From the NCBI GenBank assembly GCA_020631655.1, contig JAHDGV010000014.1, positions 1,774 to 34,410 of the forward strand: a stretch of DNA of 32,637 bases, given 5' to 3'. The notes beneath the pieces were generated by a model that was not told where the DNA came from, searched no databases, and saw only the letters and a program-made list of their open reading frames with translations. The position numbers were made by a program, and so were the translations under genes. Of the stretch, positions 7,858 through 14,970 are shown in pieces. The DNA comes from Chloroflexota bacterium. Lineage in GTDB: Bacteria; Chloroflexota; Anaerolineae; Promineifilales; Promineifilaceae. Each line of letters starts with the position of its first letter. Position 1 is the first letter of the stretch.

Positions 7858-9285
7858 TTATGGTGCAATCAATACTTCCGGCGAGAACATACTCATCCGG
7901 CCGCGACTGTCGATGGCCGCCATGCTCATAATATACGATTTTGATGGATCAAATCCGGTTAGCACAACGTTCCCCGCTTCAGCGTTGTTAACAAAGCGAA
8001 GCGATGGGTAGTTACGAATATCGGAGGTTGTTTCACGGAAAGAGATTGCATATCCGGCCGCATTCGGGTCGCGGGGCCACGTGAGCAAAAATGAGCCTGC
8101 GGTTGCCATCTTGACCACAGTGGGTGCTGCTGGCGGGATAGGGCTACCGGCCATGTTGGCCACGGCTGAGATATTAAGCTGTGTCACCTGCCGCAGGTAG
8201 GAATAGTCTAACTTTTCCCACGTATCCAGCTTTGAGTTGATGAGGTCTTCATTTTCAATTGACTCCGTGATGCGGATGCCGGGCATTCCGGCGTAAACAA
8301 ACTCACGATGGTCACCCCAGCGTCCTTCACGGTCTAACGCATCAATAATTTCGATGCGGAATGATGGGACGTAAAGTCGCCCCATGTAATTGTAGTAGCG
8401 GGCTAAGGCACCTGACGGAGAACGGCCTAGGTCCGGTGCGAACAACCGAACCGAACGAGGAATCTCCGGCCTACCACCAATGGTGTCATAATTGATGGCT
8501 GCTATCACGTTCCGCCCGTCTCTAATTAACTGCTGTACCAAATCTCTCGATCCATGCGTTCCTTGCTCTTCGGCCGCTAGCGCCGCAAAAATAATCGTCT
8601 GATTCCATGATCTTGAGCTGAGCAAGCGGACAGATTCGATCAGCATAGCAACCCCTGAGGCGTTGTCATCTGCCCCTGGTGCGCGTGTTAGCCCATCTGT
8701 TTCATCAACCGAACGGGTGTCGTAATGGGCCATAATCACAATCACTCCGGCACCCGGTTCGGTTCCTGGCAATGTTGCGATGATGTTTTCTTGCTCGGCC
8801 GTGAACCCCTCATAGTCAAGCAAAAACGGATCGTTTTGAACCACAAGGCGGCCGCCGCTTGCCGCACCAACCCGAATCATTTCTTGTTGAATCCAGCGTC
8901 TTGCGGCCCCAACCCCAAAATTGTCTTGGTTCACAGGGCTAAAGGCATTGCGGGTACCAAATCCTTCTAATTGCTGAACATAAGCGGTTAATTGCTGTTC
9001 AGAAACCGCATTAATCAACGTTTCGATATCCGGGTCGACATTTGGGAAAACATCGCTCACCGGATTGGTGACAGCGTTGGCCGGGTCTGGTGGGATAAAC
9101 CCTTCAACAGAGACCTCAACCACTTCTTGCTCAGAACCGGGCAAGGGTGGTGGTGGGGGAATAGAGGTCGGGATAACCAGCGTTGGCGGGGCCAGAAGGG
9201 CACACGAAAACAAAAACACAAGCAGGGGGGCAAAGCGCAGTAACCTTCGTTTAGATGTGGGGGATTTGTTTGATTTTGCAGTCAT
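7858..9285 (-). CDS. Secreted M28-family zinc metallopeptidase with fibronectin-like C-terminal domain
   Basis: 475 residues. A basic N-terminus and hydrophobic segment (18-33) form a signal peptide; LFSC (25-28) could be a loose lipobox. A Pro-rich stretch (33-50) precedes the peptidase domain (about 85-380). Zinc-site residues visible are His187 (MAHYDTR), Asp206 (PGADDNASG), Glu239/Glu240 (AAEEQGTHGS) and Asp267 (INYDTIGG). The last ligand, normally His in a YHTPxDT-like motif, aligns with Asn350 in LINSKLDTWEKLD, so the second zinc may be altered. A fibronectin type III-like domain (385-475) includes LTWPRDPNAAGYAISFRE. The family has aminopeptidases and glutaminyl cyclases; the precise activity is open. 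A TTGAAT-17-CATAAT promoter lies about 30 nt upstream. Confidence 0.85.
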   Translation of the reverse strand: MTAKSNKSPTSKRRLLRFAPLLVFLFSCALLAPPTLVIPTSIPPPPPLPGSEQEVVEVSVEGFIPPDPANAVTNPVSDVFPNVDPDIETLINAVSEQQLTAYVQQLEGFGTRNAFSPVNQDNFGVGAARRWIQQEMIRVGAASGGRLVVQNDPFLLDYEGFTAEQENIIATLPGTEPGAGVIVIMAHYDTRSVDETDGLTRAPGADDNASGVAMLIESVRLLSSRSWNQTIIFAALAAEEQGTHGSRDLVQQLIRDGRNVIAAINYDTIGGRPEIPRSVRLFAPDLGRSPSGALARYYNYMGRLYVPSFRIEIIDALDREGRWGDHREFVYAGMPGIRITESIENEDLINSKLDTWEKLDYSYLRQVTQLNISAVANMAGSPIPPAAPTVVKMATAGSFLLTWPRDPNAAGYAISFRETTSDIRNYPSLRFVNNAEAGNVVLTGFDPSKSYIMSMAAIDSRGRMSMFSPEVLIAP

Positions 9286-9311
9286 AGCTCTGAAATGATT
9301 TTGGTGCTGTG

Positions 9312-9340
9312 ATTATGGCTTGAGCTGATGGTAAATTCAA
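9312..9340 (-). promoter_or_regulatory. Sigma70-type promoter of the M28 peptidase gene
   Basis: On the minus strand TTGAAT (9340-9335), 17-bp spacer, CATAAT (9317-9312). Transcription would start near 9305, about 20 nt before the ATG at 9285. Confidence 0.5.
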
Positions 9341-9363
9341 CTAATTATTGGGGTTTTCTCAAC

Positions 9364-9405
9364 TAAAAAACCGCCCTTTGATCCTATATCAAAAGACGGT
9401 TTTTA
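9364..9405 (-). terminator. Intrinsic terminator downstream of the slipin gene
   Basis: AAAAACCG..CTTTGAT pairs with ATCAAAAG.CGGTTTTT around a 5-nt loop, with T-runs on both strands. It is placed to end minus-strand transcription from the slipin gene before the M28 promoter, and may act in both directions. Confidence 0.65.
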
Positions 9406-9482
9406 CGCGCGAGTTCATTAAACACATATACTTTGGAACGTGATTTTAATAACTATTCCAACCAAATCGCAGTTCCTGCATA

Positions 9483-9541
9483 ACTGAAGTTTAAATTGCG
9501 AGAAATCAATTTACAGATGAGACAGTTATTTAAACTTCAGT
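9483..9541. repeat. 14-bp perfect inverted repeat with 31-nt spacer
   Basis: ACTGAAGTTTAAAT (9483-9496) and ATTTAAACTTCAGT (9528-9541) are exact reverse complements, about 45 bp after the slipin stop. There is no T-run, and the terminator lies farther on. Function unknown; a 3' UTR stem or a protein-binding dyad are both possible. Confidence 0.65.
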
Positions 9542-9585
9542 CCTTTACGTATTTGAGCTTAATTTGGGTTTACACATTAAAGAAA

Positions 9586-10392
9586 TTATTCGCTGTTAGT
9601 TTCGCTAGGCTTATCAGCGCTGTCTGAGTTTATGCTGGGTAGAACAGCCTGAATCAGATCGATGGGGATTGGGAAAATCGTTGTGGTGTTTTGTTCAACT
9701 CCAATTTCCGTGAGTGTCTGCAAATACCGTAGTGTCATTGCTCCAGATTCTGTTGAAAGCGCCCGAGCCGCTTCTGAGAGCATTTGAGAGGCCTGCAACT
9801 CACCTTCAGCGTGAATGATTTTTGCACGTCGTTCTCTTTCTGCCTCTGCTTGACGTGCCATTGCCCGCACCATTTGGGGGTTAAGCTCTACATCTTTAAC
9901 TTCTACGATGGTTACTTTGATTCCCCATGGTTCTGTGGCCTCATCAATGATGTGCTGTAGCTTGCCATTGAGTTCTTCTCGATCAGAAAGCAAGGCATCT
10001 AATGTGGACTGCCCAATGACGTTGCGCAAACTGGTTTGTGAAATTTGGGACGTTGCCCGACGGAAATTCTCGATGTTAATAACGGCCGAAACCGGGTCTG
10101 TTACCTGGAAATAGACAACTGCGTTTACCCGTACCGTTACATTGTCAGACGTAATCGCTTCTTGAGTTGGGACATCTAGCGTGATTGTGCGCAGGTCAAC
10201 TTTCATCATTTTATCGATGACGGGAATCACAAAAAAGATTCCCGGCCCCTTGGCTCCCAGCACACGTCCTAGCCGGAAAATCACCCCTCTTTCATATTCT
10301 TGAACGATCCGAACACCGGCCGCAATTAAGGCGATAATAAATAAACCACCCACACAAACTAGGGATCCACCCATAGACAAAAATTCACTCAT
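9586..10392 (-). CDS. SPFH/Band 7 domain protein, slipin (stomatin-like)
   Basis: 268 residues, the usual slipin length. A hydrophobic hairpin segment (8-27, GGSLVCVGGLFIIALIAAGV) is followed by the Band 7 domain: VQEYERGVIFRLGRV, GPGIFFVIPVID, VDLRTITLDVP and VRVNAVVYFQV. A charged helix AEAERERRAKIIHAEGE then leads to the FPIPIDLIQ tail. Such proteins oligomerise on the membrane inner face and organise microdomains or control a membrane protease. The usual NfeD partner gene is not adjacent. The reading frame stays open to 10617, but that extension would be antisense to a tRNA. ATG 10392 has GGAGG seven nt upstream, a textbook RBS, so it is the start. Confidence 0.92.
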   Translation of the reverse strand: MSEFLSMGGSLVCVGGLFIIALIAAGVRIVQEYERGVIFRLGRVLGAKGPGIFFVIPVIDKMMKVDLRTITLDVPTQEAITSDNVTVRVNAVVYFQVTDPVSAVINIENFRRATSQISQTSLRNVIGQSTLDALLSDREELNGKLQHIIDEATEPWGIKVTIVEVKDVELNPQMVRAMARQAEAERERRAKIIHAEGELQASQMLSEAARALSTESGAMTLRYLQTLTEIGVEQNTTTIFPIPIDLIQAVLPSINSDSADKPSETNSE

Positions 10393-10498
10393 CCAAAGCC
10401 TCCAGATATTTCTAATCCTAAAAACAAGTAATTTAAACAGGTTATACCAGCTAACATAAAAATCCGCTTGTGATTTTAAAATGGCAAGGTTAAATCTC

Positions 10499-10527
10499 TT
10501 GATCCAACCCATCAGATGTGGCAGAAT
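10499..10527 (+). promoter_or_regulatory. Candidate promoter of tRNA-Arg
   Basis: TTGATC (10499-10504), 17-bp spacer, CAGAAT (10522-10527), twelve bp upstream of the tRNA 5' end. The -10 is weak; position and spacing are right. Confidence 0.4.
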
Positions 10528-10538
10528 ACATGACCTTG

Positions 10539-10610
10539 GTTCCCATAGCTCAGAGGATAGAGCGTTGGTCTCCGAAGCCGAAGGCCCAGGTTCGAGTCCT
10601 GGTGGGAACA
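10539..10610 (+). tRNA. tRNA-Arg (anticodon CCG)
   Basis: 72 nt forming a full cloverleaf: acceptor GTTCCCA/TGGGAAC, D stem GCTC/GAGC, anticodon stem TTGGT/GCCGA (two G-U pairs) with loop CTCCGAA, four-base variable loop, T arm CCAGG-TTCGAGT-CCTGG, discriminator A. The anticodon CCG (10572-10574) reads CGG arginine codons. CCA is not encoded. A rho-independent terminator follows directly. Confidence 0.96.
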
Positions 10611-10618
10611 CAGGCAAG

Positions 10619-10660
10619 AAAGCTCTTTGAACGTGAAAATCGCTTCGAAGAGCTTTTTTA
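10619..10660 (+). terminator. Terminator of tRNA-Arg
   Basis: AAAGCTCTT (10619 on) pairs perfectly with AAGAGCTTT, extended by further pairs to CG/CG, followed by a run of six to seven T, starting 9 nt after the tRNA. Confidence 0.88.
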
Positions 10661-10878
10661 TTTGCTTAGGTGTACATTAACCCTGCAAAATGTTTAACAA
10701 GTTAAAACGACTACCCCAATATAATTACGGCCGTTAATTTTAGAAACAATAAATCTATTTTTGTTTCTGCCCAGCTAAGGATTAAGTTGAAAGTAGCTAT
10801 CAATTGATTTTAATCTTCAGCATTTAACGAGCAGTACCACTTTTAACGAGTGAAAGCTATCCCATCGTGTCATCCATC

Positions 10879-13368
10879 ATGAAAAAAATTATTGCAGGTC
10901 TATTTGTCGTTATTGGAGCCATCTTTCTGTATCAACTACTGTTTAGCAACAGTGATCAAACAAGCACTGAGGCGGCCGTCACAGATGATCAACTGGTCTA
11001 CATGCCGGTTGTGACCAAGCCGGACCCCACACCAACCCCAGAGCCCACAGCCACACCGTCTAACACCCCCACACCTGGCGAAAACAGCATCTATTCAGTG
11101 GTGGTGCCTGACACCGTTAACAAGTTTGATAAGCTCGAAATTGATTTTCAAATCGGCGGTCTCATCGATCAAAACAAGCAGTTGCCCTATTTAGCGGCTG
11201 CAGATGCCAATGAATTTACCCAAGATTTTGTTGGGGACGGGGTAAGCGCAGACGCGATTTTCATCGCTCCAAATGGCACCGAATATCGTCAGCCAGCCTT
11301 TTGGTACGAGCACCATGAAGGGTTATTAGCCATCAATCAATCTGGCTGGAAGATCCGATTTGCCCCTCACGAGCCGGGTGCATGGGCGGTAAAAATCGCT
11401 GTTGAGCATCGTGACGCATCGCTTATGAGCGAAACCTATTCGTTCACCGTGGCAGATACGGCCGCAAAGGGGTTCTTGCAGGTAGCTGAAAGTGATAATC
11501 GTTATTTCGAGTTTGATAATGGGGATTACTATTCAAACATCGGGTTTAACTTTTCGGTTAAAGAGCTGGATGATGAGCAAGAAATTGAACTGCTTACTTC
11601 CAACGGCATCAATTATTTGCGGGCATGGGTTAGTCGGATGAATATCACCGGTGGGGCATGGTCACACTTATCCATGAAACCTGTTGTGTATGACGGCTAT
11701 CTGCCGCGTGATGCTGTGACACGTTACCGGCCGGAAGGCAAAAGCGAAGAAGAATTTTGGTGGCGACTGGGTCATAACCACAATTGGTACAGCAGTTGTT
11801 TGTATACCAATCAGGAATATGATGCGATTCGAGTCAAGCAAAATACCAACTATTTGATCCAAACGGAGTACGCGACCTACGGTGTTACCCCGGCCGATGG
11901 TTCGCGTGACTATGGGTACACGGTGGCGATCCAAGATTGGGTAGATAACTGTGGTCAGGTCCAGTCCTCAAGCGCCGTAACTGAGCATTCTGGCAACCGC
12001 AACGAACAGAATCTGGTGAGTGATGGGATTTGGAATTCAGGTGACAATTACACAATCCCGTATGTCTACCCCATGCTCGACAATGTTTCGGCCGGAGACG
12101 CCTACATCAAGTCGATTTCCATCCGTGAAATGCTGGCCGACGGAAGCCTTGGCCCTGAATTATTCATCGACTACAAGGCTGACAAGCGGGATTATTATTC
12201 ACAACGTGAATCGGCCCTGCTCGATAATATGATCGAGGTCGCTGAAGACAATGGTCTATACCTTCGTCTGGTTTTAAGCGAGAAAGAAGACCCGCTTTTA
12301 GTTAAAGGGGATCGATATGGCAACCCAACCGATCTTGATCGTCAGAATTTCTATGGAGAAGGGCGAACGGTTCACTACAACCGCTACTTGCTCATGTCGT
12401 GGTGGCGCTATGTTCAGGCCCGTTGGGGGTATTCAACTGCGATCCACTCATGGGAGCTGATCAACGAAGGGGATCCGTTTAATGCGGGCCATTACAACTT
12501 AGCAGATGAAATGGGTAAGTACATGAACTGCACCGTTTTTGGCGTAGAAGCGGCCGGAAACGACTGCACCTATGATCATCCAAACGGCCACATGGTTTCT
12601 ACCTCGTTCTGGCACAGTTTCCCGGCCGATGAGTTTTTGCGTAACACCGGTTATCCCAACATCGACTTTGGTGATCAGCATAAATATTTGCCCAAAGATG
12701 AATGGCAAATTCATGAAGATATAACCACGGCGGTATTGGAATTAGGCCAAACAATAGGTGATGGTTCTGCTAGTGACACCAACAAACCAACTTTACGGGG
12801 TGAAACCGGAATCGTTGATGCCGGAACTGATGGCCCGATTAGCGAATTAAGAAATGGAAATAATCCGGTTTGGTTGCACAACATGCTCTGGTCATCCCTT
12901 AACGCAAGCGGTGTAATGGAAGCTGGCTATTGGTATCCTGAAGCCCATATTTATAACAACAGCTTCAATCTACTGAATCACTTTGATTCGTTTGCAAACT
13001 TTGTTGATACGATCCCGCTAAGTAACGGTAATTACGCTGAGCTAAACGGCTCGTTTTCTGATGGGTCTTATCGCTTAATGGGGCAAAAAGATGGGGTTAC
13101 CCATCACGCACACGGCTGGTTGCGTCATCCTGACTTTACATGGAAGAAGGTTGATGGTGGACAATCTAACTTTGGCATAAACGGGACACTGACTTTGACT
13201 GGATTTGAGCCAAACGACACGTACACAGTCTCGTTGCAGACCTATAGCTTGAGCAGTGGATACGTTCAAACAAGCCAACAGGTATCGGCCGATGGCAGTG
13301 GTACGCTGTCTATCAGCCTGAATACAGCAGGCGATGTAGGCTCTGTAGCGTTCAAAGTGTCACGGTAG
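10879..13368 (+). CDS. Membrane-anchored glycoside hydrolase with N-terminal DUF5060 domain
   Basis: 829 residues. A lysine-led hydrophobic segment (MKKIIAGLFVVIGAIFLYQL) anchors or exports the protein; a Thr/Pro linker (47-67) follows. Residues about 70-195 fit DUF5060, including SADAIFIAPNGTEYRQPAFW and WKIRFAPHEPGAWAVKI. The catalytic (beta/alpha)8 barrel of glycoside hydrolase clan A follows: the Asn-Glu pair in WELINEGDP (Glu530) is the likely acid/base, and the Glu of LRGETGI (Glu642) the likely nucleophile. The barrel is interrupted at about residues 285-430 by a beta-rich insertion with IQTEYATYG and AYIKSISIREM that looks like a carbohydrate-binding module. Substrate unknown. ATG 10879 is chosen over GTG 10867 because it starts the export signal; neither has a good RBS. 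Confidence 0.8.
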   Translation: MKKIIAGLFVVIGAIFLYQLLFSNSDQTSTEAAVTDDQLVYMPVVTKPDPTPTPEPTATPSNTPTPGENSIYSVVVPDTVNKFDKLEIDFQIGGLIDQNKQLPYLAAADANEFTQDFVGDGVSADAIFIAPNGTEYRQPAFWYEHHEGLLAINQSGWKIRFAPHEPGAWAVKIAVEHRDASLMSETYSFTVADTAAKGFLQVAESDNRYFEFDNGDYYSNIGFNFSVKELDDEQEIELLTSNGINYLRAWVSRMNITGGAWSHLSMKPVVYDGYLPRDAVTRYRPEGKSEEEFWWRLGHNHNWYSSCLYTNQEYDAIRVKQNTNYLIQTEYATYGVTPADGSRDYGYTVAIQDWVDNCGQVQSSSAVTEHSGNRNEQNLVSDGIWNSGDNYTIPYVYPMLDNVSAGDAYIKSISIREMLADGSLGPELFIDYKADKRDYYSQRESALLDNMIEVAEDNGLYLRLVLSEKEDPLLVKGDRYGNPTDLDRQNFYGEGRTVHYNRYLLMSWWRYVQARWGYSTAIHSWELINEGDPFNAGHYNLADEMGKYMNCTVFGVEAAGNDCTYDHPNGHMVSTSFWHSFPADEFLRNTGYPNIDFGDQHKYLPKDEWQIHEDITTAVLELGQTIGDGSASDTNKPTLRGETGIVDAGTDGPISELRNGNNPVWLHNMLWSSLNASGVMEAGYWYPEAHIYNNSFNLLNHFDSFANFVDTIPLSNGNYAELNGSFSDGSYRLMGQKDGVTHHAHGWLRHPDFTWKKVDGGQSNFGINGTLTLTGFEPNDTYTVSLQTYSLSSGYVQTSQQVSADGSGTLSISLNTAGDVGSVAFKVSR

Positions 13369-13372
13369 CCGA

Positions 13373-14371
13373 TTATGGGGTTAGCAGGATTTTGCGCACC
13401 CCGGGTTCGGCCGCTTTTTCAAAGGCGGCAAGTCCATCGGCCAGCCGATAAGATCCTTCAACCATGTCCAAAATTTCGTTCGCCTTGGGCGTTTTGAGCA
13501 AGCGCACGGCCGGTTCAAACGGACCACAACGTGATCCGATCACATTGAGCTCCGCAACAACTAGCTTGGTTAAATTAACATTTGCCGGCCCCGCATAGGT
13601 GCTTTTTAGCACGATGGTGCCTCGCGGCCGGGTGATCCGCAAAGCATGTTCAAGCCCAGCTTCGTTGCCGGTGGTTTCAACTGTGAAGTCAAACACATTG
13701 TCTTCAATGTGTTCGGTTAAGTCAGTTTTTAATCCCCATTTCTTGGCCAATTCAAGTGATTCTTCACGACGGCCGAGCATGACAACTTCATTGCCACTCA
13801 GGGCTAAAACCCATCCAACCAACATGCCCAATCGGCCGGGGCCGACCACGGCCACAGACCGGCTGGGTGGCACGCACAGCTGTTCACGAATGCGCAAAGC
13901 GGCGGCCAATGGCTCTGTAAAAACGGCAAGCTTGTCGGGAACGTCGGCTGGAATTTCAACCAAATTAGCTTCTGGTACCGCCACGTATTCTGCAAATATC
14001 CCGTCCCGATTGATGATGCCTAAAACGGTTCGATTGGGACAGTGTTCAGACCCTTCTCCCACGCAAACACTGCAGGTTTCACATCCGATATTTATCGTAG
14101 CGGTAACTCGTTTGCCCTGCCAACTAGATGGGACGTTCTCACCCGTTTCAGCCACCGTTCCAACAAACTCATGACCTAAAATCCCATTAAAGTTAGGGAC
14201 GTACCCTTTTACAATTTCAAGGTCAGTAGAGCAGACACCGGCCAAATTGAGCTTAATCAATACCTCGTTGTCTTGAATCGTAGGTTTTGTTGTTTCTGAA
14301 ACTGCTAGTTTGTTATTTCTGAGAGTGATTGCTTTCATAGAATAAATTTTATCGATAGAGAGAGGATTCAT
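13373..14371 (-). CDS. Zinc-dependent alcohol/polyol dehydrogenase (MDR family)
   Basis: 332 residues. Catalytic zinc residues are Cys47 (GVCSTDLE), His67-Glu68 (GHEFVG) and Glu153 (FTEPLA). Structural zinc cysteines are Cys97, Cys100, Cys103 and Cys111. A Rossmann motif VVGPGRLG (175-182) binds NAD(P). Short length and the 'FTEPLAAAL' motif place it near sorbitol/threonine dehydrogenase-like MDR enzymes; substrate not predictable. AGGAG nine nt before ATG 14371 decides the start, although the family usually begins at the internal ATG 14338 (MKAITL), which lacks an RBS. It converges with the glycoside hydrolase gene at 4 bp and diverges from the LysM lipoprotein gene over 50 bp. Confidence 0.88.
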   Translation of the reverse strand: MNPLSIDKIYSMKAITLRNNKLAVSETTKPTIQDNEVLIKLNLAGVCSTDLEIVKGYVPNFNGILGHEFVGTVAETGENVPSSWQGKRVTATINIGCETCSVCVGEGSEHCPNRTVLGIINRDGIFAEYVAVPEANLVEIPADVPDKLAVFTEPLAAALRIREQLCVPPSRSVAVVGPGRLGMLVGWVLALSGNEVVMLGRREESLELAKKWGLKTDLTEHIEDNVFDFTVETTGNEAGLEHALRITRPRGTIVLKSTYAGPANVNLTKLVVAELNVIGSRCGPFEPAVRLLKTPKANEILDMVEGSYRLADGLAAFEKAAEPGVRKILLTP

Positions 14372-14397
14372 GAGATTTCTCTCCTGTTTAAATTATG

Positions 14398-14410
14398 ATC
14401 ACCTTGTGAT
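14398..14410. promoter_or_regulatory. Small dyad in the 50-bp divergent promoter region
   Basis: ATCAC-CTT-GTGAT, a perfect 5-bp dyad with 3-bp spacer, lies between the divergent dehydrogenase and lipoprotein genes. It could be a shared operator; short enough to be chance. Confidence 0.25.
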
Positions 14411-14421
14411 ACCCTTAAATC

Positions 14422-14892
14422 ATGAATAGGACAGTAACCCTAATAATTTTACTCGGAATTTTATTTTTATTGCCAGCTTGTGGCGCTTTTGACACAGGTA
14501 GTTTGCCTGTAGGAAATGGTGAAGTGGAAAGTTTTGTCGAAGATGTTTCGGCCGATCTGGGCATTGGACCCACTCAAACCCCCACACCTAGCGAAGATGC
14601 TACAGCTACTCCCACAAGAACGCCACAGCCGACCCTTATCCCCACCTTTACCCCTGATCCCGACGGTCCGATTCTAACCGGAGCGGGGCCAGCAACTTCA
14701 AACGACGGGCCGCTTCAACTGGTTGAAGTAACTCTGTCTGGTGAAGTGTACGTGGTGGTTGACGGAGATACGCTGAGCGAGATAGCAGAGAGCTTTGATG
14801 TCTCTCTTGATGAGCTTTACAGCGCCAATCTTGATCTGATTACTGATCGGGATTTAATCGAAGTGGGTTGGGAACTACAGATCCCTGAATAA
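14422..14892 (+). CDS. LysM domain lipoprotein
   Basis: 156 residues. Signal peptide MNRTVTLIILLGILFLLPAC ends in lipobox LPAC, with Cys20 as lipidation site. A Thr/Pro linker (50-80, with TQTPTPSE and PTRTPQPT) is followed by one LysM domain (109-156): YVVVDGDTLSEIAESFDV, DELYSANLD and LIEVGWELQIP. LysM binds peptidoglycan or related GlcNAc polymers, so this is a cell-envelope protein tethered to the membrane. No catalytic domain. No Shine-Dalgarno before the ATG. Ends at a bidirectional terminator shared with clpC. Confidence 0.88.
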   Translation: MNRTVTLIILLGILFLLPACGAFDTGSLPVGNGEVESFVEDVSADLGIGPTQTPTPSEDATATPTRTPQPTLIPTFTPDPDGPILTGAGPATSNDGPLQLVEVTLSGEVYVVVDGDTLSEIAESFDVSLDELYSANLDLITDRDLIEVGWELQIPE

Positions 14893-14916
14893 ACAAGACA
14901 AAGACAACTGAAACAA

Positions 14917-14948
14917 AAAAAGGCCACCGGTTTCCCAGTGGCCTTTTT
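14917..14948. terminator. Bidirectional intrinsic terminator
   Basis: AAAAAGGCCAC and GTGGCCTTTTT form a perfect 11-bp stem with a 10-nt loop, with A/T runs on both sides. It serves the LysM gene (+) and clpC (-). Confidence 0.92.
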
Positions 14949-14970
14949 GATTTCAATTAATAAAGTCTGC

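Noticed and set aside
10393-10617. N-terminal extension of the slipin reading frame up to 10617
   Set aside because: It would be translated from the antisense of tRNA-Arg, and ATG 10392 has a textbook GGAGG.
13599-14174. 191-codon plus-strand frame opposite the zinc dehydrogenase
   Set aside because: Shadow of a well-supported gene; composition shows only complements of its codons.
14398-14410. Extended -10 with leaderless start for the LysM gene
   Set aside because: GTGATAC lies near the right place but no acceptable -35 pairs with it.
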